A stretch of DNA of 64,000 nt. Source: an uncultured Verrucomicrobiales bacterium. GTDB lineage: Bacteria > Verrucomicrobiota > Verrucomicrobiia > Verrucomicrobiales > Akkermansiaceae. Position numbers and translations under genes: made by a program. Positions 24,755 through 33,440 of the stretch are shown in pieces (position 1 is the first letter of the stretch; the number at the start of each line of letters is the position of its first letter). The DNA is taken from contig CALBJX010000062.1 in the NCBI GenBank assembly GCA_937893015.1, forward strand, positions 1-64,000, read 5' to 3'. Under the pieces are notes generated by a model. That model saw only the letters and a list, made by a program, of their open reading frames with translations. It ran no database searches and was not told the origin of the DNA.

Positions 24755-26740
24755 ATGAAGAAGTCATTCGTCATTCTTACCGCTCTGTCGTTGACTCCGC
24801 TTTGCGGGGCTCAGAATCCCGAAGTCGTCCCCATGCCTGCGGAGATGGCGGCTGCCGTCGGCCTCGCACAGCAGGAGGCGGACATTTGTTCCGCATTGTC
24901 GCTGCTGCCGCAGGACACGGAGTCCTATCTGGCTCTCGGCAATCTGCCCGGCTATGCGGCACTTGCGGGGATGCCTGCGGAAGCTCTCGGCGAGGCGTCC
25001 GTCGCGGAGAGCGCGGCCGTTGCTTTCGGCAGCGGCACGGCGCAGATGCTGCGTCAGACTCTTCCTCTGTATCGTGTCCTGGTCGCGTCCGAATCTCTGT
25101 CCGATTTGGCCTCGGGCTGGGCGAATGTCGCCACGGAACAGGCCGCAGCGGTGATTAAGACGCAGGAAGAGCAGCAGTCTCAGGAGGCCGTGGATAAGAT
25201 GATTGAAACCCTCGCCTCTTGGCACACCGCGCCTGTATATGCCGTGGTAACGGTGCGCGAGGAAGGCCGCGAGATGCTCCCCGCTCTGCAACAGATGGTG
25301 TTGGCGGCGCTGACGGAGGAGGAAGGCGCCGAAGCCGTGGAGCAGGGTGCTTGGAAGGGCGCTCGTTTCCGTCTGCCCGAGGAGGAGATTCAGGCGGTGC
25401 TGGCGGGGAAAGAGCTGACAGCTCTGCAGAAAGCAAAGCTGGAGGCCTCTCTCCGCAAGCTGCAGTTGCAGGTTGTTGTGATGGTGCGTGACCATGCGCT
25501 GGTGGTGGCTCTCTGCGCTGACCCCGCTGAGCTGAATCTGCCTGATGCCCCTGCCGCATCCGTAGCAGCGGGTGAGAAAGCCGCTTTCCTGAAAGCGCAG
25601 CCCAACCCGCTGGCCGCAGCCTATATGTCGGCAGACCTCGGCAATGTCTGCCGTGAGCTCAACATGCAGTCGATGCAGGGCTTGGCCGGGTTTGTGACCG
25701 GGGTCTTCAAGACCTTGGGCGCCGAAAATGCTTCCCCTGTGTATCAACAGGCCGCAGCGGCAGTGAGCACGCTCATGGAGCAGATGCAGAAACAGAATCC
25801 TGCCGCGGATGCCCCCTCCACTCTCCTGATGTGGGAGGACGGCGACTTGCACCTTGACCTCGCGGGCGATGCGAATGGTGCCCGTTTCGTTGCAGCGGAA
25901 TCCGTCTCACTGCCGAGCTCGGACAAGACCTTCTTCACCTTCACCTGTGACCCGGTGACGGGCACGCGCACCTGCGACGGCGCCATGCTGCTGAATGCGT
26001 GCGAAACGCTGGTGAATGGTTTGGCCGCCACCCTTACGGAGGAAAGCAGAGCGCAGGTGCAGGGCGCCATGGCGCAGTACCACCTCTTCGATTCCGAGAA
26101 GGAAACCCTCGTTTCCGCTTGCGAGGCGTGGAAGTCCGCCTTCTCGGGCAGCTTTTCCTTCGTGGCGGATGCGGCGGGCAGCGTCCCTGCCTCCCTCCTG
26201 GGCGGTTCCCCTGCGGAGAGCGTGATGGTGCCCCGCGTGGCGATGAACCTCGGTGTGGCGCAGCGCGCCGACATCGAGAAGGGGCGCAGTCTCTTCATGC
26301 AGGCCGTGAAGCAGGGCATGGCAAAGGTCGGCGCGGATGAGTCCGTGCTCGACAGCGTCCCCATGGCGGAAACCAAGGCGGACAATGCCACGCTCTACTC
26401 CCTCGCGCTGCCCATGTGCTGCCCCGGATTCTCCCCCACCGTGGCGGTGACGGATAAGACATGGTCCCTCAGCTCCTCCGTGGAGCTGGCGACGGCGGTG
26501 GCGAAGAGCCCCGTTGCCCCCGCTGCCGCAGAGGGCAAGGCCACCTTCTGCTTCTCCCCCGCCCCCGTGGCCGAGCTGCTGAAAGCCGCCGCCGCGATGG
26601 ATGCCGAAAACGAGGACCTCGCGGATGCCGCCGCCACTGCTGATGCGGTCTCTTCCGTCATCTCCTCCGTCTCCGGCACCGCCACCACCACGCCGGATGA
26701 CCTCTTCCGCCTGCACGTGGACGTGATGCTCAAGCACTGA
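24755..26740 (+). CDS. Exported protein of unknown function
   Basis: A 661-residue protein with a signal peptide (MKKSFVILTALSLTPLCGAQ). The mature part is Ala-rich and acidic, without transmembrane segments. Its opening pattern LPQDTESYLALGNL, and later segments such as TFFTFTCDPVTG and SVMVPRVAMNLG, suggest a globular fold repeated at least twice. The general look (a LPxDTxxYL start) is like large periplasmic proteins of unknown function in several phyla, but I cannot assign a family. It is transcribed alone, between its own promoter and a strong terminator. Confidence 0.75.
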   Translation: MKKSFVILTALSLTPLCGAQNPEVVPMPAEMAAAVGLAQQEADICSALSLLPQDTESYLALGNLPGYAALAGMPAEALGEASVAESAAVAFGSGTAQMLRQTLPLYRVLVASESLSDLASGWANVATEQAAAVIKTQEEQQSQEAVDKMIETLASWHTAPVYAVVTVREEGREMLPALQQMVLAALTEEEGAEAVEQGAWKGARFRLPEEEIQAVLAGKELTALQKAKLEASLRKLQLQVVVMVRDHALVVALCADPAELNLPDAPAASVAAGEKAAFLKAQPNPLAAAYMSADLGNVCRELNMQSMQGLAGFVTGVFKTLGAENASPVYQQAAAAVSTLMEQMQKQNPAADAPSTLLMWEDGDLHLDLAGDANGARFVAAESVSLPSSDKTFFTFTCDPVTGTRTCDGAMLLNACETLVNGLAATLTEESRAQVQGAMAQYHLFDSEKETLVSACEAWKSAFSGSFSFVADAAGSVPASLLGGSPAESVMVPRVAMNLGVAQRADIEKGRSLFMQAVKQGMAKVGADESVLDSVPMAETKADNATLYSLALPMCCPGFSPTVAVTDKTWSLSSSVELATAVAKSPVAPAAAEGKATFCFSPAPVAELLKAAAAMDAENEDLADAAATADAVSSVISSVSGTATTTPDDLFRLHVDVMLKH

Positions 26741-26763
26741 ACCACGCGCTGACTCTCAGTCTC

Positions 26764-26803
26764 AAACGCCCCGCGCCGGAAAATATCGGCGTGGGGCGTT
26801 TTT
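26764..26803 (+). terminator. Intrinsic terminator after the 661-residue protein gene
   Basis: A 15-bp stem (26764-26778 and 26787-26801) with a single G-U pair, flanked by AAA and TTTTT. The tmk promoter begins only 5 nt later. Confidence 0.85.
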
Positions 26804-26807
26804 CGAC

Positions 26808-26836
26808 TTGCACCCCTGCGGGGGCTGTGCTACGCT
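26808..26836 (+). promoter_or_regulatory. Predicted tmk promoter
   Basis: TTGCAC at 26808-26813, a 17-nt spacer, TACGCT at 26831-26836, then 10 nt to the ATG. Confidence 0.55.
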
Positions 26837-26846
26837 CGCCCTTGCT

Positions 26847-27464
26847 ATGGAATCCGATTCTCCTCACCTAAGGGGTTCGCTCATCGTCTTTGAAGGCATC
26901 GACGGCACGGGCAAATCCACCCAGATTCAGTTGCTCGCCAAGTATCTGCGGGCGCATAACATCGATGTCATCACGGACTTTGAGCCCACGCGCGGGCCTT
27001 GGGGCATGAAGGTGCGCAACGCTGCACTCTCCGGCACCCGACTCAGCCCGGAGGAGGAAATCGACTGCCTGTTGCAGGATCGGCGCGAGCACGTCCGCGA
27101 CCTCATCGAGCCCGCCTTGGCGGAGGGTAAGTGGGTGCTGCTGGACCGCTACTACCTCTCCATGATGGCCTACCAGGGGGCAACGGGGGCGAACCCCGAG
27201 CAAATCCGCGAGTGGAACGAGGCCTTCGCCGTCATCCCCGACGTGGCCTTCTGGCTGGACATTCCCGTGGAGACGGCTCTCGCCCGCATGAACGCCCGCG
27301 GCAACGCCCGCGATGCCTTCGAGAACGAACCCTTCCTCAACGCCTGCGCCGCCATCTATTCCTCCATGGAGATGCCGTGGCTGCACCGCATCGAGGCAGA
27401 TGGTGAGATTGCCGAAACCCAACAGCGCATCCGCGAAATCATCCGGGAAGAACTCGGTATCTGA
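26847..27464 (+). CDS. tmk: Thymidylate kinase
   Basis: A 205-residue enzyme that phosphorylates dTMP to dTDP. The P-loop is FEGIDGTGKSTQ near residue 20. The dTMP-binding DR(E/H) region reads LLDRYYLSMMAYQGA, and the lid carries ARMNARGNARDAFE. The usual REPGGT is replaced by DFEPTRGPWG, a variant seen in some Tmk subgroups. I chose the ATG at 26847, 10 nt after the -10 box. The upstream in-frame codon at 26808 would put translation inside the promoter. Confidence 0.95.
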   Translation: MESDSPHLRGSLIVFEGIDGTGKSTQIQLLAKYLRAHNIDVITDFEPTRGPWGMKVRNAALSGTRLSPEEEIDCLLQDRREHVRDLIEPALAEGKWVLLDRYYLSMMAYQGATGANPEQIREWNEAFAVIPDVAFWLDIPVETALARMNARGNARDAFENEPFLNACAAIYSSMEMPWLHRIEADGEIAETQQRIREIIREELGI

Positions 27465-27494
27465 ACTTCTTGCGGAGGGTGGGGACTTTATTCC

Positions 27495-27523
27495 TTGACT
27501 ATTCCGCGCCTTTCCTCTATCAT
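27495..27523 (+). promoter_or_regulatory. Predicted promoter of the YbjN-like/fabI pair
   Basis: TTGACT at 27495-27500, a 17-nt spacer and TATCAT at 27518-27523. The leader is about 43 nt with no Shine-Dalgarno sequence. Confidence 0.6.
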
Positions 27524-27572
27524 GTTATCGCAAGCAGGACGTGAATGAACACGCCCCGAACCCTTTTTCTTT

Positions 27573-28031
27573 ATGTCCGCACAACCGAATCTTCTCGCAC
27601 AGGTACGCCGCCATCTGATCGAACAGAAGGAGGATTACCAGTGGATTACCATGGGCCCTGACAGCGAGAAAATCGGTCTCGCTTACCTGCCGATGACGGC
27701 GGGCGAGTTCCCGTGTTCCTTCATGTTTACGGAGCTCAAAGAGCCATGCAGTCTCGTGTTTGATGTCAACTTCGCCTACCGCATCGCGCCGGAGGACCGC
27801 GCGGAGGTGGCCATGCTGCTGCTCACGCTCAACGCCAACCTGCCGGAGGGGCAGCTCCTGCTGGATTCCGCGACCGGGCTGGTCTACTACCGCCTCAAAT
27901 TTGTGGTGGATGACCTCGCCATCAGCGACGACGAAATCCTCAACCGCGTGCGGCACATGGAAGCCGTCGGTCTCTCCATGGCGCACACCTACCCGCGCAT
28001 CATCACCCAAGAATTCCCTCCTGCCTTCTGA
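27573..28031 (+). CDS. YbjN-like protein
   Basis: A 152-residue cytoplasmic protein without signal peptide. The pattern of a helix, a sheet, then LLLTLNANLPEGQLLLDSAT followed by GLVYYRLKFVVDDLAISDDE resembles the YbjN/type III secretion chaperone-like fold. In those proteins a sentence-like LNxxLxxGxFxLDxxxGxVxYR core is typical. The role is unknown (YbjN affects stress and motility in enterobacteria). fabI starts 60 nt downstream without an obvious own promoter. Confidence 0.65.
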   Translation: MSAQPNLLAQVRRHLIEQKEDYQWITMGPDSEKIGLAYLPMTAGEFPCSFMFTELKEPCSLVFDVNFAYRIAPEDRAEVAMLLLTLNANLPEGQLLLDSATGLVYYRLKFVVDDLAISDDEILNRVRHMEAVGLSMAHTYPRIITQEFPPAF

Positions 28032-28091
28032 CCCCCTTTCTCCGCCAACTACCGACCTCATCTATTAACCCGAACCCCACCAAACGAAAAA

Positions 28092-28886
28092 ATGTCTCTT
28101 GAAAAACCCTTGGAAGGCAAAGTCGGCATCGTGACCGGCGTCGCCAATCACCGCAGCATCGCCTTCGGTATCGCCAAAGCCTGGCATGCCGCAGGCGCCA
28201 AGCTTATCTTCAACTATCAGGGTGAGCGCCTTAAGGACGGCGTCATCAAGCTCGTGAAGGAAACCTTCGGTGAAGACACCCCCATCTGCAACCTCGATGT
28301 CTCCAGCGATGAATCTATCGACGAATTCTTCTCCTTCGTTGCGCAGCACACCGACCGCGTGGACATGCTGTTGCACGCCATTGCCTTCGCCCCCAAGGCG
28401 CCCGGCACGCTGGACGGCCACTTCTCCGACATCCCCCGCGACGCGTGGAATCTTTCCCTTCAGATTTCCGCATACTCCCTCATCGCGCTTTCCCGCGCCG
28501 TTGCCCCGCTCATGACGGAGGGCGGCTCCATCACCGCGCTGACCTACTACGCCAGCCAGAAAGTGGTGCCGAACTACAACCTCATGGCCGTTTCCAAAGC
28601 CGCGCTGGAGACCAGCTGCAAGTACCTCGCCTTCGACCTCGGCCGTCGCGAAAAGCCCATCCGCGTCAACTGCATCTCCGCCGGTCCCGTCCAGACGCTG
28701 GCCGCTCGCGGCGTCTCCGGCTTCACGGGCATGTTCAAGGTCTACGGTGAACGCAGCCCGCTGCAGCGCTCCTGCACGCTGGAAGAACTCGGCGCTACCG
28801 CCACCTACCTTGCGAGCGACGGCGCCGCCTCCGTGACGGGGCAGGTGCTCTACGTGGACGGCGGTTACGAAATCGTCGGCATGTAA
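28092..28886 (+). CDS. fabI: Enoyl-[acyl-carrier-protein] reductase (NADH)
   Basis: A 264-residue short-chain-dehydrogenase-type enzyme that performs the last reduction in each fatty-acid elongation round. The atypical cofactor loop GVANHRSIAFGIA, the HAIAFAPK segment, the catalytic region LTYYASQKVVPNYNLMAVSKAA (shown here as TYYASQKVV and NYNLMAVSKA, giving the Tyr and Lys), and the ending LYVDGGYEIVGM are all typical. It is the target of triclosan-type inhibitors. The length is normal and the start is preceded by an A-rich stretch rather than a Shine-Dalgarno sequence. Confidence 0.97.
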   Translation: MSLEKPLEGKVGIVTGVANHRSIAFGIAKAWHAAGAKLIFNYQGERLKDGVIKLVKETFGEDTPICNLDVSSDESIDEFFSFVAQHTDRVDMLLHAIAFAPKAPGTLDGHFSDIPRDAWNLSLQISAYSLIALSRAVAPLMTEGGSITALTYYASQKVVPNYNLMAVSKAALETSCKYLAFDLGRREKPIRVNCISAGPVQTLAARGVSGFTGMFKVYGERSPLQRSCTLEELGATATYLASDGAASVTGQVLYVDGGYEIVGM

Positions 28887-28902
28887 ATGAGAATTACAAT
28901 TT

Positions 28903-28923
28903 ACAAATTACAAATTACAAATT
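28903..28923. repeat. ACAAATT tandem repeat
   Basis: Three exact head-to-tail copies of the 7-mer ACAAATT lie just after the fabI stop, preceded by a related ACAATTT. The tract is AT-rich in a GC-rich genome. No function is evident. Confidence 0.5.
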
Positions 28924-28957
28924 GAAAATTCGTGCGGCTATCGCCGCGAGTTTTAAA

Positions 28958-28990
28958 AACAGGCATCTGACATGCTGTCAGATGCCTGTT
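28958..28990. terminator. Bidirectional terminator between fabI and the EamA gene
   Basis: A perfect 15-bp stem (28958-28972 and 28976-28990) with a 3-nt loop and A/T-rich flanks. A smaller GCGGC/GCCGC hairpin followed by TTTT precedes it. It contains the recurring CATCTGACA/TGTCAGATG core. Confidence 0.85.
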
Positions 28991-28996
28991 CCGCAT

Positions 28997-29890
28997 TCAT
29001 CGGCGGATGATGAGCAAAATCCCGCCCAGAATGAGCAGCACGCCGATGATGATGGGGAGCGTCAGCGTTTCGCCGAAGACGGCGACGCCGATAGCGATGG
29101 CGACGAGCGGTTCCGCCGAGCCGAGGATGGAGAGTCGGACGGCGCCGATGCAGTGCAGGGCACGCGTAAAGGTCTCCAGCGAGACAATAGTGGGGATGAG
29201 GGCGATGGCCAGCAGACAACCCCAGTGTAGCGGGGCGGAGGGGAGTTGAATGCCCCCTTCGATGGCGAGTTTCACGGCAAAGAGCCCCATGCTCGCAAGC
29301 ATCACATAGAAGGTGAGCACCTCGGCACGTAGCTCGCGCACGGGGCGGATGTGGCGCACACCGAGGATGTAGAAGGCATAGAATGCCGCCGAGGCCAGTG
29401 ACCACAGCACGCCGCGGATATCCAATGGCGCATCTCCCCCGCCGCGGTAGAGCAGGGCGATGCCCGAGGTCGTGGCGAGGAGCGCGAGCAGAAGGCGCAA
29501 AGAAAGTTTTTCCCTGAAGAAGCACACGGAGAGCAGTGTCACCATGGCGGGGTACACAAAGAGGATGGTGCAGGCCAGCCCGCCGTCGATGTAGAGGAAG
29601 GCGGAATAGAGCGCGAGCGAGGAGGCGCCGAAGAACAGCCCCATCACCGCCACGGGTAGCCACGCCGCCCGGGGCAGGGCAAGCGACACTTTTTTGATGC
29701 CCGCAGCAAGAATCACGTACAACGGCAACGCCAGCAGATAACGTTGGAAAAGCACGGAGCTCACGCCCACCCCCGCATGTAGCAGGGGCAGGGAGAAGAG
29801 CGGGTTGGTGGCATAGCATACATTGGCCAACAGCCCCAGCGCGTAGCCGCCGACTACTCCTTGCCCTGTTTGTTCTGCTGTTTTTGCCAT
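28997..29890 (-). CDS. EamA/DMT-family transporter
   Basis: A 297-residue inner-membrane protein with ten predicted hydrophobic segments arranged as two EamA repeats. A conserved feature is the end of each repeat (LLSVCFFREKLS and AIGVAVFGETLTL, the FxE motif). The family exports or imports small metabolites, and the substrate cannot be read from sequence. It has its own promoter, with 9 nt from the -10 to the ATG. Confidence 0.9.
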   Translation of the reverse strand: MAKTAEQTGQGVVGGYALGLLANVCYATNPLFSLPLLHAGVGVSSVLFQRYLLALPLYVILAAGIKKVSLALPRAAWLPVAVMGLFFGASSLALYSAFLYIDGGLACTILFVYPAMVTLLSVCFFREKLSLRLLLALLATTSGIALLYRGGGDAPLDIRGVLWSLASAAFYAFYILGVRHIRPVRELRAEVLTFYVMLASMGLFAVKLAIEGGIQLPSAPLHWGCLLAIALIPTIVSLETFTRALHCIGAVRLSILGSAEPLVAIAIGVAVFGETLTLPIIIGVLLILGGILLIIRR

Positions 29891-29899
29891 ATCCGCGCC

Positions 29900-29927
29900 A
29901 TTCTATCACGCGAAAAATTGCTGTCAA
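29900..29927 (-). promoter_or_regulatory. Predicted promoter of the EamA gene
   Basis: On the minus strand: TTGACA (29927-29922), a 16-nt spacer, TAGAAT (29905-29900), then 9 nt to the ATG. Confidence 0.7.
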
Positions 29928-29962
29928 GTGACATGAAATCCGTTTTTTTAACGAAAAAGTGC

Positions 29963-29991
29963 TTGCCTTTTCCGAAAGAAGAGAGTAAACT
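29963..29991 (+). promoter_or_regulatory. Predicted tRNA-Ser promoter
   Basis: TTGCCT at 29963-29968, a 17-nt spacer and TAAACT at 29986-29991, 15 nt before the mature 5' end of the tRNA. Confidence 0.65.
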
Positions 29992-30006
29992 CGCCGCACA
30001 CCACAT

Positions 30007-30094
30007 GGGCAGGTGTCTGAGTGGTCGAAAGAGCACGATTGGAAATCGTGTGTACGTCAAAAGCGTACCGAGGGTTCGAATCCCTCCCTGTCCG
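30007..30094 (+). tRNA. tRNA-Ser (anticodon GGA)
   Basis: An 88-nt class II tRNA. The acceptor arms GGGCAGG and CCTGTCC pair with one G-U. The anticodon stem CACGA/TCGTG encloses the loop TTGGAAA (GGA, reading UCC and UCU). A long variable arm (TACG...CGTA) is characteristic of serine. The T arm GAGGGTTCGAATCCCTC is canonical. The discriminator base is G at 30094, and CCA is not encoded. It is transcribed alone between a promoter and a perfect terminator. Confidence 0.96.
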
Positions 30095-30099
30095 TCTCG

Positions 30100-30133
30100 A
30101 GAATCCGCATCGGAAACGATGCGGATTCTTTTT
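30100..30133 (+). terminator. Intrinsic terminator of tRNA-Ser
   Basis: A perfect 13-bp stem (AGAATCCGCATCG at 30100-30112 with CGATGCGGATTCT at 30117-30129), a GAAA loop and a T-run to 30133. Confidence 0.9.
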
Positions 30134-30141
30134 GTTTTGGC

Positions 30142-30170
30142 TTGATTTCGCGGCGTGAATGCGCTATAAG
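30142..30170 (+). promoter_or_regulatory. Predicted promoter of the third Sel1 gene
   Basis: TTGATT at 30142-30147, a 17-nt spacer, TATAAG at 30165-30170. The leader is about 20 nt. Confidence 0.6.
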
Positions 30171-30195
30171 AGCCGCACCAACCCCTATCAGACCT

Positions 30196-31341
30196 ATGAA
30201 TCGAGAATGGAGTGCCGAAGAATTGGCTCACGGAGAAGAGCTGTATCGCCGTTGGGACGGGCTCATTTGGAGTATCGAGCGTGAACCCGACATTGCCTTG
30301 CTGAAAGAGGCCATGCTTTGCGGGTGTGCGGATGCGGCGGAGAGTTTACAGGAATGTTGCTCTGCGGAGGACTTGACGGAATCGGAGTGGGACTGCTGCT
30401 ATGAGCTGGCTCCCGATTCGGATACGGCCTATGTACTCGGAGATTATCATGACGAAGAAGGGCGTGTTGAACTCGCCGTGAAGTGGTGGCGTCGCGCGGC
30501 ACAGGCGGGGCACACGGAGGCTCAGTATTGTCTTGCGTTGCAATATGAAGATGGCATCGGGGTGGCTCAGGATTGGGGGTGGGCGCTCTTCTGGTATCAA
30601 AAGGCAGCCGACGCTGAAGAGACCCGTGCATGGTGCAATTTGGGCATATGTTACAAAGAAGGCAAGGGTGTAGACAAAGATGAAAAGAAAGCCTATCGGC
30701 TGACGAAGTTGGCTGCCGAAGCAGGAAACGCTAACGCTTGTTACAATCTGGGTAACATGTATCGTTTGGGAAAGTGTGTTCGAAAGAATTATAAAAAGGC
30801 GTTTCACTATTTTCAAGTCGCCGTTGATAAAGGTCATGTCTTCGCCTTGACGAACCTCGGCTACTGCTACCATTGGGGCTATGGTTGCGAGGTGAATGAT
30901 GAAAAAGCCGTGGATCTTTTCCGCCGAGCTATAGCGGCGGGGGATAGGGATTGCTCGGCGTTCAATCTGGCTCATCGCTACCGCAAAGGTGAAGGTGTGG
31001 AACAGGATTATGCTCAGGCGTGGAAGTATTTCCGCATGGCCGTGGCTCATGGTTACGTCCATGCTTACCGCGCTATGGGTTATATGGCTCTCAACGGCCA
31101 AGGCATGCCGAAGAAAGATGCGGCAAAGGCGGTGCGCTATTTCCGCAAGGGGGTGAAAGCGGGAGACCGCAAATATTGCCACGCATGGCTGGCGCGCTGC
31201 TATGAGCAGGGGCTCGGCGTGAAAAAGAACATCCGCAAAGCCTACGAGCACTTGCGGGAGGCTCTGGCGGCGGGCTATGATGAGAAACGCCGCATCAAGC
31301 GCATCACCGCCAAGGCCGCGGCCGCTGGGCTTGTGCCGTGA
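30196..31341 (+). CDS. Cytoplasmic Sel1-repeat protein
   Basis: A 381-residue protein without signal peptide. After an acidic N-terminal region it consists almost entirely of Sel1 repeats, the clearest being AQYCLALQYEDGIGVAQDW, AWCNLGICYKEGKGVDKDEK, ACYNLGNMYRLGKCVRKNY, ALTNLGYCYHWGYGCEVND and CHAWLARCYEQGLGVKKN. It probably acts as a protein-interaction scaffold. The frame is open further upstream through the tRNA, which cannot be coding, so I placed the start at the first ATG after the promoter. Codon usage looks less GC-rich than in neighbouring genes. Confidence 0.9.
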   Translation: MNREWSAEELAHGEELYRRWDGLIWSIEREPDIALLKEAMLCGCADAAESLQECCSAEDLTESEWDCCYELAPDSDTAYVLGDYHDEEGRVELAVKWWRRAAQAGHTEAQYCLALQYEDGIGVAQDWGWALFWYQKAADAEETRAWCNLGICYKEGKGVDKDEKKAYRLTKLAAEAGNANACYNLGNMYRLGKCVRKNYKKAFHYFQVAVDKGHVFALTNLGYCYHWGYGCEVNDEKAVDLFRRAIAAGDRDCSAFNLAHRYRKGEGVEQDYAQAWKYFRMAVAHGYVHAYRAMGYMALNGQGMPKKDAAKAVRYFRKGVKAGDRKYCHAWLARCYEQGLGVKKNIRKAYEHLREALAAGYDEKRRIKRITAKAAAAGLVP

Positions 31342-31356
31342 ACGCGTTTTCAGAGT

Positions 31357-31385
31357 TTGACTTTGCTCTGTTTTTTTGCTCTAAT
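31357..31385 (+). promoter_or_regulatory. Predicted holA promoter
   Basis: TTGACT at 31357-31362, a 17-nt spacer containing a T-run, TCTAAT at 31380-31385, and 15 nt to the ATG. Confidence 0.6.
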
Positions 31386-31400
31386 AGCGGCGTGCCCGAG

Positions 31401-32486
31401 ATGCCTGTCAGCTACATGTTCTTCGGCAGCGACGAGGGCGCTGCCGCCGCCGCCGCATCGAAGAAATTCGCGGAACTCAGCGAGGGTTCCGACGGCTGGG
31501 GCAACGAGCAGATTGACGGCGCCGCCGCCACGGTGGACGAGGCTCTGAGCATCATCGAGCGCGTTATCTCCGGCCTGCAGATGATGAACATGTTCGGCGG
31601 TCGCAAGGTGATTTGGCTGAAGGGGGCGACCTTCCTCGGCGATTCTCCGCAGGGTGCGCGCAGCGAGGAGGTGCAAAAGGCCTTGGAGCATCTCGTCGAG
31701 GTGCTCGGCAACCTGCCGCCGGATACCTTTTTGGTGCTCCAAGCCACGGAGGTGGACAAACGCCGCAGCTTCTTCAAAAAGCTCTCTGCCGCGAGCGCGG
31801 CGAAGGAATTTTCTAAGATTGACATCACCAAGCCCGGCTGGGAGACGGAGCTCTCTGCCTTGGCCTTGAAAAACGCCAAGCCGCTGGGGCTGACTTTCGA
31901 CAACGATGCGCTGGACCTCTTCGTGCACCGCGTCAATGAGAGCACGCGCCAGATTATCAACGAGATTTCCAAGCTGGATGTCTACCTCGGCCCCGATCGC
32001 CGCCGTATCACGGCAGAGGATGTGGAGCTCATGGTGGCTGTGTCCCGCAACGGCGTGATTTTCGAGATTTCCCGCGCTATTGAGGGCGGGGACAGCCGCC
32101 GTGCCGTCCGTCTTGTGAACGAGCAGCTGGAGCATGGCGAGCAGGGCGTCACCATCATGCGCGCCGCCATTGTCCCCACTGTCCGCAACCGTTTCTGTGC
32201 ACGCCTGCTGTTGGATGAGTATCACCTCGATGCGGGCAACTATCGCGCCTTTGAAGCCGCTCTCAACCGCCTGCCCGAGGAGGGCCGCAAACTGTTGCCT
32301 CTCAAAAAGGACGGCACACCGAATGCCTACAGCGTGTTCAACGCCGCCCGCAGCTGCGGTAAACTGACGCTCAAAAAGGCCCGCCGCGACCTCCAAGCCT
32401 GTGCCGCAGCCGACCGCCAAATGGTCTCCAGCGGTCTGGACCCGCGCGATATTCTCCACAAACTCATCATCACGCTCACGGCGTAA
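31401..32486 (+). CDS. holA: DNA polymerase III delta subunit
   Basis: A 361-residue clamp-loader subunit that opens the sliding clamp. The three-domain outline of HolA is visible: an N-terminal AAA-like part (MPVSYMFFGSDEGAAAAAA, then MMNMFGGRKVIWLKGATFL), the middle helical region with STRQIINEISKLDVYLG and RRITAEDVELMVAV, and a C-terminal collar domain. The family has weak sequence conservation, so this rests on that pattern and length. I took the ATG at 31401, 15 nt after the -10 box, instead of the open frame from 31338, which would include the promoter. The next gene starts 9 nt after the stop. Confidence 0.88.
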   Translation: MPVSYMFFGSDEGAAAAAASKKFAELSEGSDGWGNEQIDGAAATVDEALSIIERVISGLQMMNMFGGRKVIWLKGATFLGDSPQGARSEEVQKALEHLVEVLGNLPPDTFLVLQATEVDKRRSFFKKLSAASAAKEFSKIDITKPGWETELSALALKNAKPLGLTFDNDALDLFVHRVNESTRQIINEISKLDVYLGPDRRRITAEDVELMVAVSRNGVIFEISRAIEGGDSRRAVRLVNEQLEHGEQGVTIMRAAIVPTVRNRFCARLLLDEYHLDAGNYRAFEAALNRLPEEGRKLLPLKKDGTPNAYSVFNAARSCGKLTLKKARRDLQACAAADRQMVSSGLDPRDILHKLIITLTA

Positions 32487-32495
32487 CCCCTTCTC

Positions 32496-33410
32496 ATGAA
32501 ACGCCGCCTCTTCCTGTTCTGTGCCGTCTTTTCCACGCTTCCCCTGTATGCCGTGGATTGGCTGACGAATGTGGAGGAGGCGCAGAAGCTGGCCGCGGAG
32601 CAGGGGAAGGCTGTGCTGGTTGATTTCACCGGCACGGACTGGTGTGTGTATTGCCGCGAGATGCACGCCAAGGTGCTCGATACGCCCGAGTTTGAGGCCT
32701 ACGCCGCGCCGAAGTTCATTTGTGTGGAGATGGATTTGCCGCACAAGCCCCTGTTGACGCCCGCTCAGTTGGAATACAACCGCGGCATCGTGAAGCGCTA
32801 TGGTGTGACGGGCTACCCGACCCTGCTGGTGCTGAATCGTGCGGGTGAGGTGACGGGCGGCTTTATCGGCGGCAAGGCAGAGCTCGGCTATGTGCGTGAG
32901 CAGCTGGATATCGCACTGGAAAATGCAAACAACCTGCCCCGCTTAGCGGAGCTCACGGGTGCGGAGCGCGTGCGAGCCTTACAGAACCTCTACACCTCCT
33001 TCCGCGGTCTGGAAAAACTCGGCACCTCCCACGTGTACCGCAAGCTCCTGTTGGCGGCGGATACGGAGGACGTGACAGGGATTCAGACGGAGGAACGCAC
33101 CTTCCGCCGCTTGGCGGAATACCGCGCCCGCCTGCAGGCTACCGATGAGGAAACGGCGCAGATGGCCGTTATCGAGGAGGGCTTAGCTGCGGAAACAGCG
33201 CCCGAGTTGCGCGTGGAGCTGCTCAACCGCAAGGTTCAAATCATGCAGCGCCATGTGGAGACCCTCGATGACCTGATGGCGATGAAGGCTGTCATGCTGG
33301 AATCCGCCCGTCAGCTGCCCGAGCATGCGGACGCCATGGTCGATTCCGTGGAAATGACCTTCCGCGACCCGGAGTTCCTGCTGCAACTCATCAAGGACCA
33401 GCGGAAGTAG
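32496..33410 (+). CDS. Exported thioredoxin-fold protein (CVYC)
   Basis: A 304-residue protein with a signal peptide (MKRRLFLFCAVFSTLPLYA). The thioredoxin-like domain at about 20-140 has VLVDFTGTDWCVYC (Cys50, Cys53) and the cis-Pro region VTGYPTLLVLN. A helical C-terminal domain of about 150 residues follows and is not recognisable. A GTDWCxxC thioredoxin of this type is common in exported Verrucomicrobia and Planctomycetes proteins. It sits in an apparent operon with holA, 9 nt apart, with no functional link obvious. Confidence 0.85.
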   Translation: MKRRLFLFCAVFSTLPLYAVDWLTNVEEAQKLAAEQGKAVLVDFTGTDWCVYCREMHAKVLDTPEFEAYAAPKFICVEMDLPHKPLLTPAQLEYNRGIVKRYGVTGYPTLLVLNRAGEVTGGFIGGKAELGYVREQLDIALENANNLPRLAELTGAERVRALQNLYTSFRGLEKLGTSHVYRKLLLAADTEDVTGIQTEERTFRRLAEYRARLQATDEETAQMAVIEEGLAAETAPELRVELLNRKVQIMQRHVETLDDLMAMKAVMLESARQLPEHADAMVDSVEMTFRDPEFLLQLIKDQRK

Positions 33411-33440
33411 CCATCAGCAGCAGGGGCGCGGTCGCATGCC

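Noticed and set aside
30013..30195. Upstream extension of the Sel1 frame
   Set aside because: It would overlap the tRNA-Ser gene and its terminator.
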